Part shown: positions 1 to 10,370 of the stretch, one piece after another
Layout: each line of letters opens with the position of its first letter
Numbering within the stretch: position 1 is the first letter of the stretch
Assembly (NCBI GenBank): GCA_947685225.1
Contig: CANTUV010000039.1
Location: forward strand, 35,146,001 to 35,210,000
Reading direction: 5' to 3'
Origin: Garcia nutans
Lineage: Eukaryota > Streptophyta > Magnoliopsida > Malpighiales > Euphorbiaceae
Length of the DNA stretch: 64,000 nucleotides
Translations under genes and position numbers: made by a program
Notes under the pieces: model-generated
The model's input: only the letters and a program-made list of their open reading frames with translations
The model's database searches: none
What the model was told of the DNA's origin: nothing

Positions 1-58
1 CTATAAATTTCACCATGGATTCAATAGGTCCTACCTTTACCAAGGTATTGAAAGTTCA

Positions 59-701
59 TTATGCTTGTCTCCTATTGTTGTTATAATCCCGAATTGTTAC
101 ATCAGATAGCTTTAGATCATGAGTCATCATGGCAAGCTTTGGCAAGATCTTGAGTGGGCAAACATTTATAGCAGAGCCATTATCAACAATTATACAATGA
201 GTTCTCTTTCTCTGGAACTCTACCTTAATGAAAAGTGGGTAGACATGGTCCTTTCCATCTTCTAGAAGGTCAACATCTAAAAAATAAACCATACATGCTT
301 TGACCTTGTTTCCCCTCTTCACATTTCATCACTCCTTTAGCTCTTACAAAATTAACCAGCTCCTCTAGTGTTATAGAAATGGAAATCAGCGTGCCAGCTA
401 AAGCTTTGGCCATAGTTTCATGATGTTTCTTGGATGTAGCCAGTAGATCCCAACTGTTGATGCTTGCTTGAGGCCTTTTCAATTTCTTAAGGACTGTATA
501 GTCTTCATCTTTTTTGCCTCCTATTTCAGCATCCTTCACTTTGTCAACTTTAACTTCTTTTGGTAGAGATCTTCCATAAGGTTTACTAGACTGATTATTT
601 AGCACTTCATCCTCTTCAAGCTCGTACTAGGTCCACTTTTCTTCCATGGATTCTGATTCACCATCACTGTCAGTTGAGTCAAAAAAACTCATTTACCATA
701 C
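59..701 (-). pseudogene. Tat-type gypsy polyprotein fragment: spacer and aspartic protease
   Basis: Residues encoded around 59-322 contain DNGSAINVCP, the retropepsin active-site signature (D-x-G-S/A) in the form typical of Tat/Ogre gypsy elements, followed by the flap-side stretch. The upstream part (about 605-270) is an acidic and lysine-rich spacer. A frame change lies between the two parts near 270-322, and an in-frame TAG lies near 630, so no functional polyprotein can be made. In the minus-strand direction it follows the gag at 5873-4379, from which it is separated only by solo LTR A. RT and integrase would lie beyond the left edge. Confidence 0.6.
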
Positions 702-1389
702 AGATGTGTGAGCGGGAATTTTCAACCCCACTCTCGATAGAATGTTTCTTACGACTTCGGCACTGTTTAGCCTCAGGGCCTTAGAGAACACGGGCCTAGG
801 CCTAGAGAAAATGGAGTTGCCACTCGGATGGGCTAGGAAAAAAAAAAGGGTGGATGACTCAATTCCTAAGGAATCCCCAACCCCCTAATGGGTTTAGAAA
901 GTTGGGTACATGTGGGGAAGGTGAGAAATGACCCAGTACCCATACAATGCCCGGTTCATTGGAACCGACCTCCTTTGCAAGTCTTAATATTATAAAATTC
1001 TTAAATATAACAATATTATCCATACTACATGCAACAATTAAAATAAAGCATCGTTATATTAAAATCAAAGCAATGTCCAAACAAAACAAATAAATGGACA
1101 CCCATCCGAGGATGGAAACATGTCCTTGCATCGTCCATGTCTAAATTTAAATAGGACATCCACTGAAAGGTGGAAACGTGTCCTTTACATTGGTCCAAAA
1201 TATAAAAGCAATTTAAATTGCATGAAAATTAATTAATGAGGTACCCAATAATGGAAACATACCTCTTACAATTTTAATACCAAAATAAATAAATAATAAT
1301 CATAATAATAATAAAGAAAATATCCATCCATGATAAATTAAATAAATCAGGCATAAAAATTAAATAAATCAACCATCAAAACATATAAT

Positions 1390-2706
1390 TGTTAGTGTGT
1401 AAATCCAACATAGTTTTAGTACCTAATCTTGTGTTTATATGTTGATATTTGTGCTTAAATATGAGAATTTATTTGGTTTTTATTGTTTTGGTTAGGGAAT
1501 GTTGGATTTAACTAAAAGGAACCATTTGGAGCTTAATTGGAGCATTTATGAGCAAAGGACTTGAAGGTGGAATTTTTGAAGGACGTTTTGCTGCAGTCTG
1601 GAGTTAGCCTTGCCCAAGGCTAATGCCGAATCTTGCTGGAACGGGGCTGGTTTAATTCTATGATTGGAACTACGACTTGGGATGTCGTTTTGAGCCTATT
1701 TTAAGCCTTAGGAAGAAGAATTAATTATATTTTAAAGGGCACTTTTGTAATATTATGGTGGGGCCCTAATTTTAGACATTATAATCGTGTTTTAGGTCTT
1801 TTTACGGGAGTTCTCTTCTACCTTCTGCATAGTTACGAATTTCAGAACATTTTTCATAACTTTTCAATGTCTTCTTCATTAGCCATGCGTGGCTAAACTC
1901 TCTAATCAGTTGGAGGTTGATTTAAGGTTGAGATTCTTCAGGATTGTGAGGTTTTAATGTTCTTATTTGCTTTTAATTGATTATTACATTCATACTTTTA
2001 CTGCAGTTTATTGGAAAACTATATTCCTTAATGTGTTTTGTTAATTTATTGAACTGATCAATCAATTGATTAATAAGATGCATATAGCTAATCATTGATG
2101 CTGAATCCGTAATTGTTTAGTTGATTTGATGCTTGTAGCGATTGATATAATCTGATTGTAACCAGGCTTTCGGGTTATATTAAGTAATTGTATGATCTGA
2201 TTTAAATGAATCTTGCTTTTAGGTTTGTTGATTAGGGCTAGGTCTTTCTAGAGTTTATTGCAATTGATTAATTAAATTCTGTCGCTTGTATTAGGGTTGT
2301 TAATCAATTAGGGGTTATTCATAGCGCTTGTCTTGCTTAATCTATTATAAACGGAAAGATTGGCCGGAGATGCTTTTTCGATGGCTATAACTTGTCTGTG
2401 ATTTGATATTAAAAGATTATTTTTAGTCCGATGATCAATCCAAGTGAATCTCATACCGCGAACTTTCTTTGACTGAATTCACCTCCCATTGTTCAGGTTT
2501 TTATTATCAATTTTGCTGTTTAATTTCGTTTTACATAATTAATTACACAAATCCCCGTTTTTCTTTTACTTTTAATTTTCAGTTCACTGTCAGTTCTGGT
2601 TAGCCTTGGGCAAGGCTAGTCCCTAGGGTTCGACCCTTCTCACACTTTCTACAGTTTTTGTTTTACAGTTGAGCAGGAATTATCTTGGTGGTTTCGACAA
2701 CCCTCA
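1390..2706. mobile_element. Solo LTR S of another family, nested in LTR A, target duplication ATAAT
   Basis: The 1317-bp segment begins TGTTAGTGTG and ends CAACCCTCA, with ATAAT at 1385-1389 and 2707-2711. The uninterrupted target is seen in LTR B near 6570-6585, where the flanks are contiguous. It has no coding capacity. It carries two hairpin words, GCCTTGCCCAAGGC near 1606 and GCCTTGGGCAAGGC near 2606, with the same stem and different loops. It could also be a small non-autonomous element rather than a solo LTR; the family is not recognised. Confidence 0.75.
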
Positions 2707-2759
2707 ATAATAAACTACATAATCAAATCTCAAATTAAATAAAGCAAATAAAGATACAA

Positions 2760-3465
2760 ATTTAGGTTTATGTCTCAATTTAGAGTTCTTTAATTAACAT
2801 TTAGGGTTTTGGGATTTTGAAATTATTATATTTATTATTTAGGATACTGTGAGGATTTTTGGAAAAATGGAATGGATTAGGTTTATAAATTTAAGAAAGT
2901 AGTAAGGTTTTTGGTTAATCAAATTAGGGTTTAGGGGCAACATCATGAAATTAGTGTTTTGGAATCTTAAGACATTAGGGTATATAATTTTAAAAGATTA
3001 GGTTTTAGGTTCACTGAATTATGGTTACTGAGTTAGGAATTAGGATTTTTTATTTACTAGATTGGATTTTATGTTCACAGGATTAGGGCTTTAGGGTGTT
3101 GATGAACTTGTCATAAAGTTTTGATGTTTTAAGAATTAGGGTTTAGGAAAACTAGGGTTTACTGGATTGGGTTTTAAGAAAATTAGGGTTTAGGAAAATT
3201 AAGGAATTATGATACTTGGGTTAGGGTTTTGAGAATTAATAAGATAGTTTAGGGTTTTTGATATTTTGGAAAACATATTCGATCTTAGGATTTAAGAAAA
3301 TAGTTTAGAGTTTTATAGAAACAATTAAGATTAAAGTTTTTAGAAACTGTAAAGAAGATTAGAGTTTGGAGAATTAAGGAGACATTTTGAAGTTTCAGGG
3401 CTTTTGGATTTACAAGATGGATTAGGATTTGGAATTCTCTGAATTTTTGAGCTATTAGATGAAAC
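2760..3465. repeat. Degenerate telomere-like (TTTAGGG) region within Tat LTR A
   Basis: Words such as TTAGGGTTTAGG, TAGGGTTT and AGGGTTTTGG recur irregularly. Counterparts lie at the same LTR position in the other copies (about 6640-7000, 16080-16610 as CCCTAAA, 21080-21740 and 37950-38010), so this is an LTR component and not a chromosome end. Confidence 0.6.
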
Positions 3466-3923
3466 AATAATGAACAAAATATATTATCAATTTAGAATAT
3501 TGAATCAAAGTGATAACAAAAATAAACAAATGAAAACCAGTAAGAACAAGAATGATATAACAATTGAATGCTTAAGCAAATTCAAGAATAAGACAAAAAA
3601 ACATGCGTTGAAGGTTCTACCAAATTGTTTATTAACTCCAAGCTACTGCCTGCATCAATATTTATTTATGGCTGAGCAATGTTAAAACATAGTGATCACT
3701 GCTTTTGTTGGTTTATGAATGTTGATTGTTTACTCCTCGATTGTTGATAATTTATTTTTACTATTTTCTGCCTTGATGTTTTTACTCTTCTCAATCTAAT
3801 TGCCAACCCCTAGGGTTTTTTTTCTCTTTTCTCTCCTTCTGTCCCTTTTTTCTTTTTCTTCTCTAGTGTTTTCTCTTTTTTTTTTCATCCCCCAAAGTCC
3901 CCTTTTTGTATGTCTTAATGTGG

Positions 3924-3931
3924 TATTTATA
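3924..3931 (-). promoter_or_regulatory. Candidate LTR TATA box
   Basis: The minus strand reads TATAAATACCAC here. The same word occurs at the equivalent position of LTR B (7544-7551) and in weakened form in LTR E (about 22180), consistent with the U3 core promoter of this family. Confidence 0.5.
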
Positions 3932-4378
3932 GGAAAAAAAAATCAAAACTAAATTCTAATTGTATAAGGAAATCAAAACCATTTAGGAAAAGAAATAAAA
4001 ACCAAGTAGAATTTGGTTTCAGAAAAAACTGCACTGGCAAAAACTACTGCAGACTACGGATTGGCCAGCTGCGAGAGTTGTGTGCAAACTGGGTCGCGGG
4101 CCAGCCAATTTGCCGCAGCAAATTCCTGCGGTGAATTGGCCCAAGCCAATTCATTTTTGGCGATGATTTTTTGTCGCTGATTCTTTCGCCATCGATTTTT
4201 ATTCATTTATTATTTATTATTTTTTACTATTATCCTTTTTTATTTTTATTAAAAATAAATATTATAAGTAATGAATATTAAAATAAATATTATTTAATTA
4301 AAATACCACAAAAATTATTTTGGATTGTTTTAAAAATATCGGACTAAACTAGGTAAAAAATTAAGGGTCTACAAGATG

Positions 4379-5873
4379 GTCAATATCTCCTCACCCACAG
4401 CTAATTTAGTAAGTAAAACTTCCCTTCTTGTAACTTCTTCACCTATGTCTTGAAAGGATGATAAAATACAGCTTTCGTCTAGACTTCCTCCTATCATGAA
4501 AGTTGCTAGTAGAGGCACCCTATTAAAATTAGGCAAAGGATTGACCTTTGTATTAGGCTTGTTGGGTTCAGGCAATTTCCCGCTGTCAATCAGATTTTGA
4601 ATCTCATGCTTTAGCCTGATGCAATTATTTGTCTCATGCCCTTGCACCTAGTGGAATTGGCAGAAGGCTTTGGCATTGAAGTTTGATGGAAGTGGATTTG
4701 GTAGAGGTCATGGGGCTAATGGCTGTAAAAATCTGCTCTTTTGCAGCTTATTGGAAACCCAAGACAAAGGTCTCCATAAATTTGAGAACTCCTTTGACTA
4801 GTAGCTGCATTGACTTCCACTGCTTTTTGTGTATTCTGTCGCCATATTGATAACTTCCCTTCTCATTTCTTCTTCCAGCAAAGCGTTTCTTTTCCTAGCA
4901 AAGCATTTCTTCTCCTTTTCCCATTCTTCTATTTATAAATCAGCTTGGAGAAGTCTTTGAAATCCTTTATAAGAGTGTGGGATAGCCTCTCATGAAGATT
5001 GGGCTGAACACCTCTCACTATCATTCTAATATGGTCAGATTCATCAGGCCTCTTCTTTAGAAGAGCAGCTTTGTTCCTTTACCTCTTCATGAAGTCAACA
5101 AACCTCTTATTTTGCTTATGTACGATGGTCTCCACCTCCATCAGGGTCACTTCAAGTTCAATATTATACCCATATTGTTGAATGAAGGCTTTGTATAACA
5201 AATTCCAATTCTTTTTAGTACCTTCCTCTAAGGTGTTGAAACAATTTTGCACAAAAGGATCTAATGACAGCATGAAATACCTTAGAGTTTGGGCCTTAGT
5301 AGATCTAGTAAACTGCATGGCAATGGTGTACTAATTGACATGCAGATGGGGATTCCCAATTCCATCAAACTTAGCAAATGGAGGCATTTTAAATTTGTAA
5401 GGAACTATTTCATCATCTTCAAATAATTTGTCTACCTCTGACATCTCTTCCATCTTCAGTTTGTTTTCAAATTTCCATTCCAAGTCAGCAATCATGCATT
5501 TTTTCAGTCTTCTCCACTTTCCTTTCTTTTTTCTTGTCCTGTTGGTCTTAGAAGTATTTTTCCAAGTCATAATCATCAATTACTACCTTCTCATTATCAA
5601 AGGCTACCTCTCCTACCATAGCCTTCCCTTTGTCTTTTTGCTTCTTGGTACTAGCAGATACTTCGATATTATTACCTTCAAGTAGTGTAGCTAATTGAAG
5701 TAGTGTAGCTAATTGTCTTTTTGCTTCTTGGTACTAGCAGATGCTTTGATATTATTACCTTTAAGTAGTGCAGCTAATTGACTCCTCGCAGCCTCAACCA
5801 AGGTTCCCTTTAGCTCTTCCATCTTTAAGGCTCGGGCCTCATTAACTAGGTTCTGAACTTGCTTAGGATCCAT
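4379..5873 (-). pseudogene. Tat-type gypsy gag remnant
   Basis: The start codon at 5873-5871 opens a frame beginning MDPKQVQ, homologous to the plus-strand gag at 18231. Shared blocks include EEMSEVDKLFE, GIGNPHLH, KAQTLRYFML and LLYKAFIQQYGYN (about 5470-5150), which is the retrotransposon gag core. Further on (about 4650-4400) GHETNNCIRLKHEIQNLID resembles the gag-pol spacer of Tat elements. Several stops and frame changes, including a local duplication at 5631-5783, make it a pseudogene. Gag would form the virus-like particle. The 3' end abuts solo LTR A. Confidence 0.7.
5631..5783 (-). repeat. 83-bp tandem duplication inside gag
   Basis: The stretch starting at 5631 recurs from 5714 with a few substitutions, covering the TGCTTCTTGGTACTAGCAGA word and the AGTAGTGTAGCTAATTG tail. 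It is absent from the plus-strand gag copy and breaks the frame. Confidence 0.7.
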
Positions 5874-5969
5874 TAGTTTTTGTCATTAACTAGGCTCTGA
5901 GTTACTGACATAGGTCGGGTTGTCATAAGATCTTAAACTGTTGTATTCCTGGTTTATGAGCTAGAAAGG

Positions 5970-8005
5970 TGTGAGCAGGGATTTTTATCCCCACTCTCGA
6001 TGGAATAGTTCTTGTGACTTCGACACTGTTTAGGCTTAGAGCCTTAGAGAACACATGCTTAAGCCTAGAGAAAATAGAGTCGCCACCCAGACGGGCTGAA
6101 AAAATAGAAAGGGGTGGATGACTCGATTCCTAAGGAATCCCCAACTCCCTAATGGGTTTAGAAAGTTGGGTACGTGTGGGGAAGGTGAGAAATGGCCCAA
6201 CACCCCCCACAATGCCCGGTTCATTGGAACCAACCTCCTTTTCAGGTCTTAATATTATAGAATTCTTAAATATAATGATATTATCCATACTACATGCAAT
6301 AAATGGACACCTATCCGATGATGGAAATATGTTCTTACATCGTCTAATATCTAAAAATAAATAGGACACCCACCAAAAGGTGAAAACGTGTCCTTTACAT
6401 TAATCCCAAAATATAAAAGCAAATTAAATTACATGAAAATTAATTAATGAGGTACCCAATCATGGAAACATACCTCTTACAGTTTTAATAAATAAATAAA
6501 ATTGAAAAAATATTCATCCATGATAAATTAAATAAATCAAGCATTGAAATTAAATAAATCAATCATCAAAACATATAATAAACTACATAATTAAATCTAA
6601 AATTAAATCAAGCAGTAAATATATAAATTTAGGTTTTATATCTTAAATTAAGGTTTTTAGAATAACTAAATTAGGGTTTAAAATAAAAAAAGTTAAATAC
6701 AAAGACTTATAATACATAACTAACTATTGACCACTTCGACGAGCCCATAAGGTGATCCCACTAGTCGGTTAGCGGGCGGGGGTCAAGGGGGCAGCACCCC
6801 GGAAAATTTTAAAAATTGGTCTTTAAGATTATAGGTTTTGGTGTTGAAAATTTTGAAAACTAATTTTAGGGTTTGAGAAAAATATGATTAAGGGTTTTTT
6901 AGTTTAGAAATTAGGGTTAGGGTTTTGATAAAAATTTTGAACTTTTATGAAGATAGTGCTAGGGCTTAGGGTTTTGATAAAAACATGGTCACTGTGTATT
7001 TCAAAATAGGGTTTGGATTTTAATGTCCTCTACTGCGATGAATAAAACAAACGTAAATATGGCTAATGATTTATTTGAATGTCTAGTAAATTAATGCATG
7101 AGATAACAATAATGTAACTATTATAATTTAAATGAATTAAACATAACAACAAACCTTCATTCGTTGGCTCCACCAAAATTAAAAGATTTGAACCAAGCTT
7201 TTATTTAATTTTTGCTACTGCCTGAGTCAATTATTTTTTCTGTTGAAGTTTGGCAATTTGGCAATTCCTTTGACACTGCCAGTTGCTTCCTTCGTTCAAT
7301 AATTTTTGCTCCTTTGGCTGCTAGGGTTTCTCCTTTATTTTTGTTGCTTTTCCCTTTCAAATTTCCAAAGTCTATTTCCCGAACCAATTGCTAAGAAAAA
7401 GTCCAAATAATTCCTCCGTAAATTTTCCCTTATGGCCGAATAAAATTTCCTCCTTTTTGGCCGAATCCAATTCTCCCTTTCTGGCCGAATAAAATTCCTC
7501 TTGGCTGAATAAAATTCTTTCCTTTTCTGTGTTTTTAATGTGGTATTTATAATAAAAAGTAAAAATCTAATACTAATTGGTTAAGAAAATAAAACTATTT
7601 AGGAAAATATTAAAAACCAAGTAAAATAAGGTTTTGGGAAAACTGTGCGCGGGCCGGGTGAGACTGGCGTTGGGCGCTGCTGCGTGAGGATCTGGCTGGG
7701 AGTGGGTAAAATTGCACACGGGGCGCAATTTTGTCGCAGGTTTTTCCTACGGAAAATTGGCCTGTGGCCAATTCGTTGCTAGTGACTTTCGTCGCCGATT
7801 CTGCCGCCGTCGATTTTTTTTTATTTTTTATTTGATATTTTTTATTTTTATTAAAAATAACTTTTAAATTTTATAAAAATAAAATAAATATTATAAGTAA
7901 TAAATTTTATTAAAATAAATAATAAATATTAAAATACCTCAAAAAAATATTTTGGACTGTTTTAAAATCTTTGGACTGGACTGGGTCAAAAATTTAGGAT
8001 CTACA
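5970..8005 (-). mobile_element. Solo LTR B (Tat/Ogre-like), target duplication AAAGG
   Basis: The LTR (2036 bp) starts TGTAGATCC on the minus strand at 8005 and ends CTCACA at 5970. AAAGG is found at 5965-5969 and 8006-8010. There is no primer site next to it and no internal region, so it is solo. The flanks are two parts of the M1 leader, which line up with 18110-18135 of the plus copy. It holds a TATA word at 7544-7551 and telomere-like words at 6640-7000. Confidence 0.85.
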
Positions 8006-8499
8006 AAAGGGTTAATGCTGATGTAATGCAATGCATGTATTCATGTATGCACATGTAGCAAAAAAACAAACAAGTAAAGTCAGGATGTCCCTTGCAAACT
8101 TATATCATCAACACACGAGTGGCAAGTCTTTTTTCTTATGTGTTATGGTCAACAAAGATATCAACGGACACTACAAAAAAAAGCGCAATCAGCGACGCAT
8201 TCTGCGACAACTCTTATTTCGTCGCTGATTAGCGACTTTATCAACGATAACTTTATGACAAAGAATCAAGATAAGCGTCTTTCCAACATTCCGTCGCTGA
8301 ATGGGTCGCTAAATGTATCGCTGATTAACGACAAAAAAAATGGTCGTAGAATCTGTCGCTGAATAGCGATAAAAAGTAGTTTCTCGCTGAATGTGTCGCT
8401 GAATTTTGCACCAAATTTTGGCGCCGACAATCAGCGACGACGTTACGACTAATTTACGACAAATTAGTAAAGAATGTGTTTATTTTTTATTGGAAAGTT

Positions 8500-9240
8500 T
8501 TTTGTCGCTAATTAGTCGCTAAATGGCTCGCTGATTTGCGAGAAAAATATTTAGTCGCAGAATTATCGATAATTTGCGAGAATATAGCGACCAATTAGCG
8601 AGAAATTAATTTTATTTTCTATTTTAAAGTAATTGGTCGCTAATTAGTCGCTAAATGGCTTGCTGATTTGCGAGAAAAATATTTAGTCGCAGAATTATCG
8701 TTAATTTGCGAGAATATAGCGACCAATTAGCGAGAAATTAATTTTATTTTCTATTTTAAAGTAATTAGTTGCTAATTAGTCGCTAAATGGCTTGCTGATT
8801 TGCGAGAAAAATATTTAGTCGTAGAATTATCGTTAATTTGCGAGAATATTGCGACGGATTAGCGAGAAATTAATTTTATTTTCTATTTTAAAGTAATTAG
8901 TTGCTAAATGGCTCGCTGATTTGCGAGAATATAGTACCCATTAGCGAGAAATTAGTTTTATTTTCTATTTTAAAGTAATTAGTCGCTAATTAGTCGTTAA
9001 ATGGCTCGCTGATTTGCGAGAAAAATATTTAGTCGCAGAATTATCGTTAATTTGCGAGAATATTGCGACGGATTAGCGAGAAATTAATTTTATTTTCTAT
9101 TTTAAAGTAATTGGTCGCTAATTAGTAACTAAATGGCTCGCTGATTTGCGAGAAAAATATTTAGTCGCAGAATTATCGTTAATTTGCGAGAATATAGCGA
9201 CCCATTAGCGAGAAATTAATTTTATTTTCTATTTTAAAGT
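8500..9240. repeat. 132-bp tandem repeats in the CACTA left subterminal region
   Basis: About six units start near 8521, 8653, 8785, 8906, 8999 and 9131; three of the five spacings are 132 bp and two units are internally deleted. Each unit has the words GCTCGCTGATTTGCGAG, ATTTAGTCGCAGAATTATCG and TAGCGAC(C/G)(A/C/G)ATTAGCGAG. Confidence 0.8.
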
Positions 9241-9840
9241 AGAAAATAAAAAATAGAAATTAGTATATACATATTATTTTCTATTTTAAATTATTTTCAC
9301 GTATTGAGGAGGGACATTTGAGGAGAATAGAAAATAAAATAGAAATTAGTATATACATATTTAGCAAAAATAATTGCAACATCACGTGAAACCTTTTCTA
9401 ATTAAAATAAAAAAATGTTAAAACAAACATTTAAATGTAAAACAAAATTTAATATTTTTTATTTTACTAAAGTATTTTAATTTGAGTATATTTAACTTTT
9501 TTAAAATGGATTAATAATTCAAAATTTTAAATTTTGATAAAGGAATTCCGTTATTAATAAACAAAAAACCAAATAATAATCAAATTTATTGTTCAAAATA
9601 TGAAATTTAACTTGTGAATTTCATTATATTGCAAGACTTTCAAAATATAAGTTTTGACATTTATGTTTCATTGTATAATTATAAAAACTAAATATTAATT
9701 AAAATCTAAAATTTGGAATGAATATATATATAGTTTAGAAAAGAAAATTAACAAATTACAGCCAAACGAAAGCGAAGAGAAAAATCTGAATGCGATAATT
9801 TATGTTGGGTTGATTATTAAATTCTTGGTTTTGATTATTA
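9241..9840. other. AT-rich stretch between subterminal repeats and MITE
   Basis: No gene is recognised. A word of about 45 bp including TAGAAATTAGTATATACATA occurs twice (about 9253 and 9340). Confidence 0.4.
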
Positions 9841-10087
9841 CTCCCTCCGTATCATTTACATAGGGAAAATTTCCTTTTTTGGTGTATCTTTTATATAGAA
9901 AATATGCCATTTTAGGTAAATTTTGGGGAGTGGAATGAGATAAAATACCATTTATACCCTTGCCTTAAAAGTTTAATTTGAGGGATATTTTTTTTAGGGG
10001 TATTTAAGTAAATAGAGATGGAAAAAGTAAAATTTCCTTAATTTTCGTGTCCATTTTACTTTTTCTATGTAAATGATACGGAGGGAG
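9841..10087. mobile_element. Stowaway-like MITE
   Basis: The 247-bp element has perfect 23-bp terminal inverted repeats beginning CTCCCTCCGTATCATTTACA. TA dinucleotides at 9839-9840 and 10088-10089 match Tc1/mariner-type insertion. There is no coding capacity. It lies about 280 bp upstream of the NOC4 start codon, inside the CACTA element. Confidence 0.92.
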
Positions 10088-10242
10088 TATTTTTCTGCTG
10101 CTGACATCGTGAGCCCTAATTTACTCTTTGTTTTTGTTTTCATTGCTAAATCTACTTGTGCTTCGCTAATTCCACTTCAAAAAATTCACAAAACAGTGTC
10201 GTTTAGCAAGCCTTCATCATGCGACGCCGTGTTGCATAATAC

Positions 10243-10264
10243 TATATAAACCACCCTAAAACCC
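10243..10264 (+). promoter_or_regulatory. Captured NOC4 core promoter: TATA box and telo-box-like motif
   Basis: TATATAAA at 10243-10250 is followed by CCCTAAAACCC at 10254-10264, about 110-120 bp before the ATG. Telo-box motifs (AAACCCTAA type) are common in promoters of plant ribosome-biogenesis and translation genes, which fits a NOC4 promoter carried along with the exons. Confidence 0.5.
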
Positions 10265-10370
10265 AAACCCTTCCTCCTCTCGTCTCCTTTCGCTGCCGCC
10301 TCCACACCACCACCTCCTATCTCTGAATCAATTACTGATATTTCTTTCTTGCCAAACACCAACTCTTAAA

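Larger units (their letters stand above)
707..4373 (-). mobile_element. Solo LTR A (Tat/Ogre-like), target duplication AGATG
   Basis: The LTR starts TGTAGACCC on the minus strand at 4373 and ends in CTCACA at 707. It is flanked by AGATG at 702-706 and 4374-4378, a perfect 5-bp target duplication, with no internal region, so it is a solo LTR. It sits inside the gag/protease frame of element M1. Without the nested 1.3 kb insert it is about 2.35 kb. It shares blocks with LTRs at 5970-8005, 15821-17120, 20381-22641 and 37893-39001, including the conserved end block near 707-1015. Confidence 0.85.

Noticed and set aside
2760..3465. Interstitial telomere or chromosome-end fusion
   Set aside because: The same degenerate words occur at the same place in every Tat LTR copy.
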